NCBI GenBank assembly: GCA_002938045.1
Contig: PTLJ01000016.1
Location: forward strand, 1-13,279
Reading direction: 5' to 3'
DNA length: 13,279 bases
Origin: Alphaproteobacteria bacterium MarineAlpha3_Bin4
GTDB lineage: Bacteria > Pseudomonadota > Alphaproteobacteria > Rhodospirillales > Casp-alpha2
Positions 1 to 6,275 of this stretch are shown here, in pieces. Numbering within the stretch: position 1 is the first letter of the stretch; each line of letters begins with the position of its first letter. The position numbers and the translations under genes were made by a program. A model generated the notes under the pieces. That model worked only from the letters and a program-made list of their open reading frames with translations, ran no database searches and had not been told where the DNA came from.

Positions 1-836
1 CTATCGTGCTGGCGATGCTACCCCGATTTCTAGAGCGCGGCCTACAAACACCCATCCACCTCGCCTTTTCCTACGACGAGGAAGTCGGCTGTATCGGCGT
101 CCGCCGCCTTCTCGACAAGCTCAACGGCCTGCCAGTCAAGCCTACCATGTGCATCGTCGGCGAGCCGACCAACATGGGTGTAGTCGTCGGCCACAAGGGT
201 AAACGCAGCTACACTGCTCACGTACGCGGCCTCGAGGCCCATTCCAGCCTGGCGCCTAAAGGCGTCAACGCTATCGAGTACGCGGCCGATCTCGTCGCCC
301 ATATGAAGGACATCGCGCGCAGGTTCGAGGCCAAAGGCCCGTTCGACGACGACTACGATGTCAGCCACACGACCGTGCACACCGGTGTAATCGACGGCGG
401 CACGGCTTTGAACATCGTGCCGAAGGACTGCCACATTATATTCGAGTTCCGTTACATCGGCTCCGACGAACCGCAAACGATCGAGGACGAAATTCGAGCC
501 TACGCGCGTGACACCTTGGAGCCATTGATGCATGCCGTCAGCAAGGACACTGGCATTAGCATCGAGTGTTATAACGATATGCCCGGCCTTGATATAAACC
601 CTGAGGACGAGGTCGTTACCTTCGTCAAAGCACTCGCCGGGCGCAATGACGATTCCAAGATCGCCTTTGGCACCGAAGCCGGACTGTTCCAACAGCGCTC
701 GGGTATCCCTTCGGTAGTCTGCGGCCCCGGTTCTATCAACCAGGCACACAAACCGAACGAGTTCATCGAACTCAAGCAGATTGACGAATGCGAGGCCTTT
801 ATGGGCCGCTTGATGGATCATGTCTGCAAGAACTGA
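1..836 (+). CDS. argE: Acetylornithine deacetylase (M20 family), 5' partial
   Basis: This is the C-terminal part of an ArgE-type metallopeptidase, which hydrolyses N2-acetylornithine to ornithine and acetate in arginine synthesis (cytoplasmic). The reading frame is open from base 3 and ends with TGA at 834-836; the GTG at base 6 is internal, so the true start lies before the window. Counting from base 6, the DEE motif at residues 24-26 gives the general-base Glu and a metal ligand, GEPT (52-55) gives another ligand Glu, GGTALNIVP (132-140) lies in the dimerisation/lid domain, and QAHKPNE (His249) supplies the last metal ligand. The N-terminal His and Asp ligands are outside the window. The AHSS and GGTALNIVP motifs fit ArgE better than DapE, but a broader M20 amidohydrolase specificity cannot be excluded. 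It is convergent with hspQ. Confidence 0.88.
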   Translation, partial: IVLAMLPRFLERGLQTPIHLAFSYDEEVGCIGVRRLLDKLNGLPVKPTMCIVGEPTNMGVVVGHKGKRSYTAHVRGLEAHSSLAPKGVNAIEYAADLVAHMKDIARRFEAKGPFDDDYDVSHTTVHTGVIDGGTALNIVPKDCHIIFEFRYIGSDEPQTIEDEIRAYARDTLEPLMHAVSKDTGISIECYNDMPGLDINPEDEVVTFVKALAGRNDDSKIAFGTEAGLFQQRSGIPSVVCGPGSINQAHKPNEFIELKQIDECEAFMGRLMDHVCKN

Positions 837-857
837 CCTTAGAGTGCCCCTCTAAGG
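837..857. terminator. Perfect 8-bp hairpin between convergent argE and hspQ
   Basis: CCTTAGAG (837-844) and CTCTAAGG (850-857) form a perfect 8-bp stem with a 5-base TGCCC loop. The stem starts directly after the argE stop codon and lies 64 bases beyond the hspQ stop on the other strand. Neither strand has a clean T-run after it, so it is a weak intrinsic terminator or an mRNA 3'-end stabiliser serving both genes. The pairing is seen; the function is inferred. Confidence 0.5.
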
Positions 858-921
858 CCACTCAACCGAACACTAACTTTCAGGAAGCGCGGGCGAGACC
901 GGCCAGCGACATGCGGTAAGA

Positions 922-1305
922 TCAGTTCAGCTTCTGGCGCGGGATGAACATCCCATCTTCGATGCCGACGAAATACTCGTCGAGGCCCGGATGGTTGATC
1001 GGCTCCTCGTTCTCATCCTCCGGCACCAGGTTCTGTTCCGAGACATAGGCGATATAGGGCGCCTTCTCGATCGTCTCCGCGAGGAGGTGATAAAATGGCT
1101 GGTCTTTCTTCGGCCGCACATCTTCGGGAATACTCTGGTACCATTCTTCAGTGTTGTTAAAGGTGGGATCGGCGTCAAAGATAACGCCCCGGAACCCATA
1201 GACCCGGTGGCGGACGGACATACCGATCCTGAACTTGGCATTCACCGAGATTATCGTCTCGGTTCCCGGCCTTCCGTTCCCGCCAACGCTGTCAGTGGCA
1301 TCCAT
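922..1305 (-). CDS. hspQ: HspQ / YccV-like hemimethylated-DNA-binding domain protein
   Basis: This small cytoplasmic protein belongs to the HspQ (YccV-like) family. In Escherichia coli the family member is a heat-shock protein that binds hemimethylated oriC DNA and acts as a specificity-enhancing factor for Lon protease. The diagnostic core is present: KFRIG, VRHRVYGFRGVIFD, DPTFNNTEEWYQSIP, then RPKKDQPFYHLLAE and AYVSEQNLVPE, the form typical of alphaproteobacteria. The start is uncertain. The ATG at 1303-1305 gives 127 aa with about 23 residues before KFRIG; a TTG at 1339-1341 extends the frame; an internal GTG at 1243-1245 would place KFRIG near residue 4, which matches usual family length best. 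None has a good Shine-Dalgarno. The gene is convergent with argE and is transcribed in the same direction as the tRNA-Gln gene upstream. Confidence 0.85.
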   Translation of the reverse strand: MDATDSVGGNGRPGTETIISVNAKFRIGMSVRHRVYGFRGVIFDADPTFNNTEEWYQSIPEDVRPKKDQPFYHLLAETIEKAPYIAYVSEQNLVPEDENEEPINHPGLDEYFVGIEDGMFIPRQKLN

Positions 1306-1356
1306 GGAGCAAAGTCTGGCCCGACGCCGGGCCAGCGTCAATAGGAAGAATTTAGC

Positions 1357-1422
1357 ATGCCCTTAGTTAATTACAGTGGAGGGGTGAAACAGGCACAGGC
1401 GATGATGCCGCTGGAGCGCTAG
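1357..1422 (+). pseudogene. SD-preceded micro-ORF ended by TAG; possible gene relic
   Basis: An ATG at 1357 lies 8 bases after a good AGGAAG Shine-Dalgarno (1343-1348) and opens a 21-codon frame (MPLVNYSGGVKQAQAMMPLE plus one Arg) ending at TAG 1420-1422. The same frame is open again after the TAG to a stop near 1585 and begins with a protein-like stretch, IEIFLYDGQTRSP. If the TAG were CAG, the frame would run to about 75 residues. This may be the remnant of a longer gene or a leader-type micro-ORF; I do not recognise the product. Beyond it, up to the tRNA at 1676, I see no other supported gene. Confidence 0.25.
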
Positions 1423-1675
1423 ATCGAGATTTTCTTGTACGACGGACAGACCCGTTCGCCGATGTGTCCGAACATAAATCTCTTACTGTTCATCAAGCAC
1501 TTACAGATCTTTTTCACTTCCATGCCAACGAAGGCGGGCTTATTTGTGTTACTTTTGCGGATTGCCATTTTGTTATCTCATTAGTCTTGGTTGTAACCGC
1601 ATGGCGGTCGATGATGGCAGCGCCATGCGCTAACAGCCTCTCGGGCATGTCGAGGTGAGGCTGAACGATATAGAT

Positions 1676-1749
1676 TGGTTGGGGCGCCTGGATTCGAACC
1701 AGGACTAAGCGGGTCAGAGCCGCTCGTTCTACCGTTAAACTACGCCCCA
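1676..1749 (-). tRNA. tRNA-Gln (anticodon CTG)
   Basis: On the minus strand the sequence folds as a complete 74-base cloverleaf. The acceptor stem TGGGGCG pairs with CGCCCCA; the D-arm is GTT/AAC; the anticodon arm AGCGG-CTCTGAC-CCGCT carries anticodon CTG at loop positions 34-36; the variable loop is 4 bases; the T-arm CCTGG-TTCGAAT-CCAGG is canonical. The discriminator is A and the 3' CCA is encoded. CTG reads CAG glutamine codons, and the UGGGG 5' end is typical of tRNA-Gln. All stems are perfect, so the gene looks functional. I see no clear terminator on its 3' side. Confidence 0.95.
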
Positions 1750-1866
1750 CCGAGACTAGAAGCCATCTTGCCCAACGTTGATATTCCGTCATACTTTCAT
1801 CAATGGCTTTAGCCAGAACATCAACTTAAACCGCGCGAAACTCTCTCCTTGCGAAGAACTACTTAA

Positions 1867-1883
1867 TGGGGGTAGAGCCCCCA
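1867..1883. repeat. Perfect GC hairpin upstream of the GST gene
   Basis: TGGGGG (1867-1872) and CCCCCA (1878-1883) form a 6-bp stem around a TAGAG loop. It lies in the 223-base gap between tRNA-Gln and the GST gene, in AT-rich surroundings. No T-run follows on either strand, so it is not a classic terminator. It may be an RNA structure in a longer GST leader or an upstream regulatory feature; the function is unknown. Confidence 0.4.
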
Positions 1884-1949
1884 ACGCAACCGGTTCTAAA
1901 TTAAAAATTAGTATCGTTCGCAGGGGAAGGTAACGAACTTAAGAACTAA

Positions 1950-1955
1950 TATAAT
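1950..1955 (+). promoter_or_regulatory. Candidate -10 box for the GST gene
   Basis: A perfect TATAAT lies 17 bases before the ATG at 1973. No convincing -35 hexamer is found at 16-18 bp spacing. Transcription from it would leave a leader of about 11 bases, with no Shine-Dalgarno, so translation would be near-leaderless. AT-rich DNA produces such matches by chance, so support is limited. Confidence 0.3.
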
Positions 1956-1972
1956 TTTTGGGCCTAAATCAC

Positions 1973-2590
1973 ATGAAGTTATACATCACACTGTATTCGC
2001 CTTACGCCCGTATGGCACGCATTATGTTGGCTGAAAAAGGGCTGGAATCTGCAACTGAGACTATTATTGCGCGCACACGTGAAATCGGAAGCCCCTATTA
2101 TAAAATCAATCCATCAGGCCGTGTCCCCTATTTAGTCCGAGATGACGGGGTAGGGATGGAAGACTCTCAACTGATTTGTTCATACCTTGATCACTGTAAA
2201 GGGTCCCCTAAGTTCATGATCCCACAAGGCAATGCCGGTTGGGAACTCTGGCGTCTTGAGGCTTTGGGCCGAACCATGGTTGAAGGCGCTAGCGTTTGGA
2301 TCCGCGAACTTTTGCGTCGGGAAGAAGAACGCTCACCAACGATCATTGACCATGAGCAGCGGCGTTTACAGCGACTGGCAGACACCTGGGAAGAGGAAAT
2401 AGACAATCCTTTGATGCATGGGCAAATTAATATGGTGCAAATTACCCTGGCCTGCGCATTACAACTTGAGATATGGAATCCTGAATTTGAATGGCGTAAA
2501 GGCCACCCCTTGCTAGTCGAATGGCTGAATACGATTTCAGATCGCTCTTCCTTATCGACAACCGAGCCACCTGGTCCACTATCAAAATGA
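1973..2590 (+). CDS. Glutathione S-transferase family protein
   Basis: This 205-residue protein has the two-domain cytosolic GST layout. The N-terminal thioredoxin-like domain (about residues 1-78) starts MKLYITLYSPYARMARIML and holds the conserved NPSGRVPYL cis-Pro loop and the MEDSQLICSYLD segment equivalent to the glutathione-binding E-S motif. An all-helical C-terminal domain follows. GSTs conjugate or reduce substrates with glutathione, but the substrate cannot be read from sequence; Ser9 in the YSPYAR segment is the likely catalytic residue. I chose ATG 1973 over the TTG at 1958 because the family starts right at the first beta strand; no good Shine-Dalgarno is seen for either. The gene is visibly more AT-rich than its neighbours, with codons such as tta, att and aat being frequent, which may reflect transfer. 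Confidence 0.85.
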   Translation: MKLYITLYSPYARMARIMLAEKGLESATETIIARTREIGSPYYKINPSGRVPYLVRDDGVGMEDSQLICSYLDHCKGSPKFMIPQGNAGWELWRLEALGRTMVEGASVWIRELLRREEERSPTIIDHEQRRLQRLADTWEEEIDNPLMHGQINMVQITLACALQLEIWNPEFEWRKGHPLLVEWLNTISDRSSLSTTEPPGPLSK

Positions 2591-2600
2591 TTGACGATTC

Positions 2601-2657
2601 ACAAACCACCTAAAAGTTCACGGTAATTTAATTTTACTAGAACGGTTTGTCATTTTT
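2601..2657 (+). terminator. Candidate terminator after the GST gene
   Basis: ACAAACC (2601-2607) pairs with GGTTTGT (2644-2650). Inside this stem GTTC pairs with GAAC, and GTAA pairs with TTAC, giving a long interrupted stem. It is followed at once by CATTTTTT. Its place 11 bases after the GST stop and the T-run fit an intrinsic terminator, although the 8-base bulge on the 5' side weakens it. Confidence 0.5.
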
Positions 2658-2726
2658 TGATGGTTATTGCGATCTTGCATAGGAGTTCTTGTAATTTTTT
2701 TGTTGGCGATACTGCGGACCACACCT

Positions 2727-2753
2727 CAAAAAGCGACCCGGACACAAATCGCT
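2727..2753 (-). terminator. Candidate terminator after the ccr-like gene
   Basis: On the minus strand AGCGA and TCGCT (2749-2753 and 2732-2736) form a 5-bp stem, extended by a G-T pair, followed directly by TTTTTG. It lies 65 bases beyond the stop codon of the minus-strand reductase gene. With the plus-strand terminator at 2601 it would insulate two convergent genes. The stem is short, so confidence is moderate. Confidence 0.45.
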
Positions 2754-2817
2754 CTCGGAGGGAGACGTTAGGGTCCGAGTCAACAGGAGGGGATGTATTG
2801 CTGCTAGTAACCACGAT

Positions 2818-4086
2818 TCATTGGGTTCCTTGGCCCGTTCTTGTCGCGTTGACGAGACAGGCCATGTTCCCGTAGGCATGTTTGTTCTCGTGCATCAACT
2901 GATGCGCATGGCCGATTTCGTCAAACGTGAAGGTATCCGAGAGACAGGGGTCGACCTTTTTTTCGATAATTAACTGATTAATGGCGGCTGCCTGCACATC
3001 GTTAGAGAGATGGCTGCCCTGGAAACGTTTCTGCATCATCCAGTGATAACGGAGGTCCATCGTCACGTTGTATCCCGTCGTACCAGCACAAATGACTATC
3101 ATTCCGCCGGTATCACAGACGAAAGCGGATGTCGGGAGCGTTGCCTCCCCCGGATGCTCAAACACAATCCGTGGGCTCTCGCGTTCGCCGACCGCCTCCC
3201 AGATTGCCTTACCGAAGGCACGCGCTCCTTTCATCCACGGCCCCCACTCGGTGCTTGAGATGTCGGGCATCGTGCCCCAGTGTTCGAACTCGTTTCGATT
3301 AATCACGCCGATGGCGCCGAGGTCGATACAGAATTGGCGTTTGTCCTCGTCGGAGACTACAGCGACAGGCTTGCCACCGTGGGCTGCGGTGATCTGAACC
3401 GCCATACTGCCAAGACCACCCGCTGCGCCCCAAACAAGGACCACATCGCCTTCTTCAACGGTATGCGGCGACCAACCCATTAACATGCGGTAGGCGGTCG
3501 ATGCGCAGAGCATGTAGCAAGCAGCTTCTTCCCAGGTCAGGTGCTTGGGCTTCGGTTGGCACTGGTGTGACTGCGCGCGGGCGAACTGACAGTAGCTTCC
3601 ATAGTTAGTCTGGTAGCCCCATATTCGCGCGGATGACGCAAGCATTGGATCCTTGCCAGACAACACCCAAGGGTCATCCAGTTCCCACCAGCCGCTGTGG
3701 ACGACGACTTCATCACCAACCGCGACCTCAGTGACTTGATCGCCGATAGCCCAAACGATGCCCGAGCAGTCGCTGCCGCCGGCGTGAAAATCCTCGGGCT
3801 CACCCTTCTTCTGACGTTCGGCGATAACGTCAACAGGATAACCGAGGGCCGCCCATACGTTGTTGTAGTTGATCCCCGTGGCCATGACGTAGACGAGTAC
3901 ATCCTTCGGCCCCACAGCGGGTGCCGGTATCACCTCACGCTGCCACGCTTTCTTGGGTTCGCCAAAGCGGTCCTGGCGGACAACGAAGGCGTGCATCTTT
4001 TCGGGAACGATTCCTAAGGATAGCTGTTCACCAAGATCGACGATATCAGGGGGTGAACCACCCCCGTGTGTGGACCCCGTGACCAT
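2818..4086 (-). CDS. ccr: Crotonyl-CoA carboxylase/reductase-like enzyme
   Basis: This 422-residue medium-chain dehydrogenase/reductase matches crotonyl-CoA carboxylase/reductase, which reductively carboxylates crotonyl-CoA to ethylmalonyl-CoA with NADPH and CO2 in the ethylmalonyl-CoA pathway. Visible motifs are GINYNNVWA (71-79), IWGYQTNYG (155-163), KPKHLTWEEAACY (179-191), the NADPH-binding WGAAGGLGS (219-227), KAIWEAVG, VFEHPGEAT (308-316), CAGTTGYN and QGSHL with His359. Of the four CO2-pocket positions known from Kitasatospora setae Ccr (N81, F170, E171, H365), Asn and His are kept, Phe is Tyr as in many family members, and Glu is Gln159. The start ATG has a strong AGGGAGG Shine-Dalgarno at 8-base spacing. 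It is divergent from prpE. An acrylyl- or enoyl-CoA reductase without carboxylation is an alternative. Confidence 0.85.
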   Translation of the reverse strand: MVTGSTHGGGSPPDIVDLGEQLSLGIVPEKMHAFVVRQDRFGEPKKAWQREVIPAPAVGPKDVLVYVMATGINYNNVWAALGYPVDVIAERQKKGEPEDFHAGGSDCSGIVWAIGDQVTEVAVGDEVVVHSGWWELDDPWVLSGKDPMLASSARIWGYQTNYGSYCQFARAQSHQCQPKPKHLTWEEAACYMLCASTAYRMLMGWSPHTVEEGDVVLVWGAAGGLGSMAVQITAAHGGKPVAVVSDEDKRQFCIDLGAIGVINRNEFEHWGTMPDISSTEWGPWMKGARAFGKAIWEAVGERESPRIVFEHPGEATLPTSAFVCDTGGMIVICAGTTGYNVTMDLRYHWMMQKRFQGSHLSNDVQAAAINQLIIEKKVDPCLSDTFTFDEIGHAHQLMHENKHAYGNMACLVNATRTGQGTQ

Positions 4087-4123
4087 GGGTCATCCTCCCT
4101 ATTTTCCCAACCGGCGGGTGTGT

Positions 4124-4129
4124 ATTATA
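4124..4129 (-). promoter_or_regulatory. Candidate -10 box of the ccr-like gene
   Basis: Read on the minus strand this is a perfect TATAAT in the 125-base AT-rich gap between the divergent genes. It would place transcription start near 4117 and give a leader of about 30 bases carrying the strong Shine-Dalgarno. The -35 region is AT-rich but does not match TTGACA well, so an activator may be needed. Confidence 0.45.
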
Positions 4130-4151
4130 AGATTTAGCTTTACGCGTATTT

Positions 4152-4157
4152 TAATAT
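4152..4157 (+). promoter_or_regulatory. Weak candidate -10 box for prpE
   Basis: TAATAT lies 54 bases before the preferred prpE start at 4212, giving a predicted leader of about 47 bases. It overlaps the position of the alternative GTG start (4161), which argues for the downstream ATG. The -35 region of this promoter would overlap the -10 box of the divergent gene, so the two promoters may compete or share a regulator. No clear -35 match is present. Confidence 0.25.
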
Positions 4158-4211
4158 AGGGTGCCGAGAGTTGAGGCTCCAGCCCCGCTGGAGGCAATGG
4201 GGATAATCGAC

Positions 4212-6107
4212 ATGGGTTCCAGCTACAAAGACGATTTTGATCGGTCACTGACAGACCCTGAGGGATTCTGGAGCGAAGCAGCCCAGGAGATCGTTTGGAT
4301 CAAGACCTGGAACCAGGTCATCGACAAGTCAAACCCGCCATTCTACCGCTGGTTTCCCGGTGGTGTGCTGAACACATGCTATAACGCCGTGGATCTGCAT
4401 GTGGAAACCGGCCGCGCAGACCAAGCTGCACTGATCTATGACAGTCCTGTTACGAACACGGTCAAAACCTATACCTACTTGGAGCTTCGCGATGAAATTG
4501 CTACCTTCGCCGGCGCCCTTGCCAGCCGTGGCGTTTCCAAAGGTGAGCGCGTTATCATCTACATGCCGATGATTCCTGAGGCGGTCATCGCCATGTTGGC
4601 GTGCGCGCGGCTCGGGGCTGTCCACTCGGTGGTGTTTGGCGGGTTCGCCGCTAATGAACTGGCAGTCCGCATTGACGATTCCGAACCAAGGGTGATCGTC
4701 TCGGCTTCCTGCGGAATTGAGGTGAACCGTGTCGTTCCCTATAAGCCGCTTTTGGATGGTGCCATCGAACTCGCCAGACACAAGCCCGAGGCATGCATCA
4801 TCCTTCAGCGACCGATAGAGAAATGCGCACTCATACCCGGCCAGGATATTGACTGGGAGGAAGCTGTCGATACAGCCGAGCCCCATGACTGCGTACCCGT
4901 CGACGCAACAGACCCGCTTTATATTCTTTACACTTCCGGGACCACTGGCCAGCCCAAAGGTGTGGTCCGCGATAATGGTGGCCACGCAGTGGCGCTTAAA
5001 TGGTCGATGAAAAACATCTACAACGTCGAGCCCGGTGAAGTTTACTGGGCGGCTTCGGACGTGGGCTGGGTAGTAGGCCACTCTTATATCGTCTACGCAC
5101 CCTTGTTTAACGGAAACACCACGATCCTGTTCGAGGGTAAGCCCATAGGAACACCGGATGCCGGTGCCTTCTGGCGGGTCATATCGCAGCATCAAGTTGG
5201 CGTGATGTTTACCGCGCCAACGGCCTTCCGCGCCATCAAGAAGGAGGATCCGGGGGGTGCGCTGATCAAGGACTACGACCTCTCCTGTTTCAAGACGCTG
5301 TTCCTGGCCGGCGAACGGCTAGATCCGGATACCCTCCAATGGGCCGAAAAAAAACTTGGCATTCCGGTGATCGATCACTGGTGGCAAACCGAAACCGGTT
5401 GGCCTATCTGCGCCAACTGCCTCGGCATCGAACAATTGCCGATAAAAGAGGGCTCGCCCACCAAGGCGGTGCCTAGCATGGACGTGCGCGTTGTCAACGA
5501 TTCCGGCCAAGAGGTCAAGCGCGGCGACATCGGTGCACTGGTCATCAAACTGCCGCTGCCACCCGGAACATTCCTGACGCTGTGGAACGCTGACGACCGC
5601 TTCATCGAATCTTATTTTTCCGAGTTTCCCGGTTACTACAAGACGGCCGACGCCGGATTGATCGACGAGGAAGGTTATGTATTTGTGATGTCACGCACCG
5701 ACGATATCATCAACGTCGCTGGGCACCGTCTGTCCACGGGCGCCATAGAGGAGGTTCTGGCCGCCCACCCCGACGTGGCCGAATGCGCGGCAATCGGAGT
5801 TGCTGATCAACTCAAGGGCCAACTCCCGCTCGGCTTCCTCGTGCTCAGCGCTGGCGTAGATCGCGGTCACGCAGAAATCGTCAAAGAAGTGGTGCAGATG
5901 GTTCGCGAGCGGATTGGTCCAGTCGCCGCCTTTAAGACGGCCACCATAGTTCAGCGTCTGCCTAAGACTCGTTCAGGGAAAATCTTGCGTGGCACCATGC
6001 AAAAAATCGCCGATGGCGAGGAATACAAGGTACCGGCAACCATCGACGACCCTGCCATTCTAACGGAGATCACCAGCGCTCTCGGGGAGATTGGTTATCC
6101 GACTTGA
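4212..6107 (+). CDS. prpE: Propionate--CoA ligase (propionyl-CoA synthetase)
   Basis: This adenylate-forming enzyme activates propionate, and in some bacteria 3-hydroxypropionate or acrylate, to the CoA thioester using ATP (cytoplasmic). From ATG 4212 it has 631 residues, close to the usual length. Motifs: RWFPGGVLNTCYNAVDLHV (ACS N-terminal domain), the phosphate-binding loop TSGTTGQPKG (241-250) followed by VVRDNGGHAVALKWSMKNIY, which is characteristic of PrpE rather than acetyl-CoA synthetase, then DHWWQTETGWP, and PKTRSGKILR with the acyl-adenylate Lys590, the usual site of regulatory acetylation. A GTG at 4161 and an ATG at 4197 are also in frame. ATG 4212 is preferred because homologues begin just before the DFDRSLTDPEGFW-like segment. 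GGAGG at 4190-4194 is too near 4197 and too far from 4212 to decide. It is divergent from the ccr-like gene. Confidence 0.95.
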   Translation: MGSSYKDDFDRSLTDPEGFWSEAAQEIVWIKTWNQVIDKSNPPFYRWFPGGVLNTCYNAVDLHVETGRADQAALIYDSPVTNTVKTYTYLELRDEIATFAGALASRGVSKGERVIIYMPMIPEAVIAMLACARLGAVHSVVFGGFAANELAVRIDDSEPRVIVSASCGIEVNRVVPYKPLLDGAIELARHKPEACIILQRPIEKCALIPGQDIDWEEAVDTAEPHDCVPVDATDPLYILYTSGTTGQPKGVVRDNGGHAVALKWSMKNIYNVEPGEVYWAASDVGWVVGHSYIVYAPLFNGNTTILFEGKPIGTPDAGAFWRVISQHQVGVMFTAPTAFRAIKKEDPGGALIKDYDLSCFKTLFLAGERLDPDTLQWAEKKLGIPVIDHWWQTETGWPICANCLGIEQLPIKEGSPTKAVPSMDVRVVNDSGQEVKRGDIGALVIKLPLPPGTFLTLWNADDRFIESYFSEFPGYYKTADAGLIDEEGYVFVMSRTDDIINVAGHRLSTGAIEEVLAAHPDVAECAAIGVADQLKGQLPLGFLVLSAGVDRGHAEIVKEVVQMVRERIGPVAAFKTATIVQRLPKTRSGKILRGTMQKIADGEEYKVPATIDDPAILTEITSALGEIGYPT

Positions 6108-6246
6108 TGCTGATGGGTTGTGCCGTTTTCAGGGCGATTTGTCGGCGCTAGCCGGATGGTAGTTTCAAGGCCGCCGACTGCAGAATCCGAGAGGAACTCC
6201 TTAAACGCATGATCACTGCCGACAACGAACACGGCCTGGCCCCTGC

Positions 6247-6268
6247 GACGGCCGGCGCGGCAGCCGTC
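6247..6268 (+). promoter_or_regulatory. Hairpin just before the rlmE start codon
   Basis: GACGGC (6247-6252) and GCCGTC (6263-6268) can form a 6-bp stem with a 10-base loop ending 7 bases before the rlmE ATG. It covers the place where a Shine-Dalgarno would lie, and none is visible. It could limit ribosome access, or may be chance in GC-rich DNA. The pairing is seen; the role is inferred. Confidence 0.25.
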
Positions 6269-6275
6269 TAGCCGG

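Noticed and set aside
42..821. Minus-strand frame of 259 codons opposite argE
   Set aside because: Antisense to conserved argE motifs; no family resemblance.
1464..1658. Plus-strand frame of 64 codons next to the tRNA gene
   Set aside because: GTG start without a Shine-Dalgarno, no recognisable pattern; it probably opens by chance in AT-rich DNA.
4329..5195. Long minus-strand frame of 288 codons inside prpE
   Set aside because: It is fully antisense to a clear prpE with all motifs, and its translation has no recognisable domain; such shadows are common in GC-rich genes.
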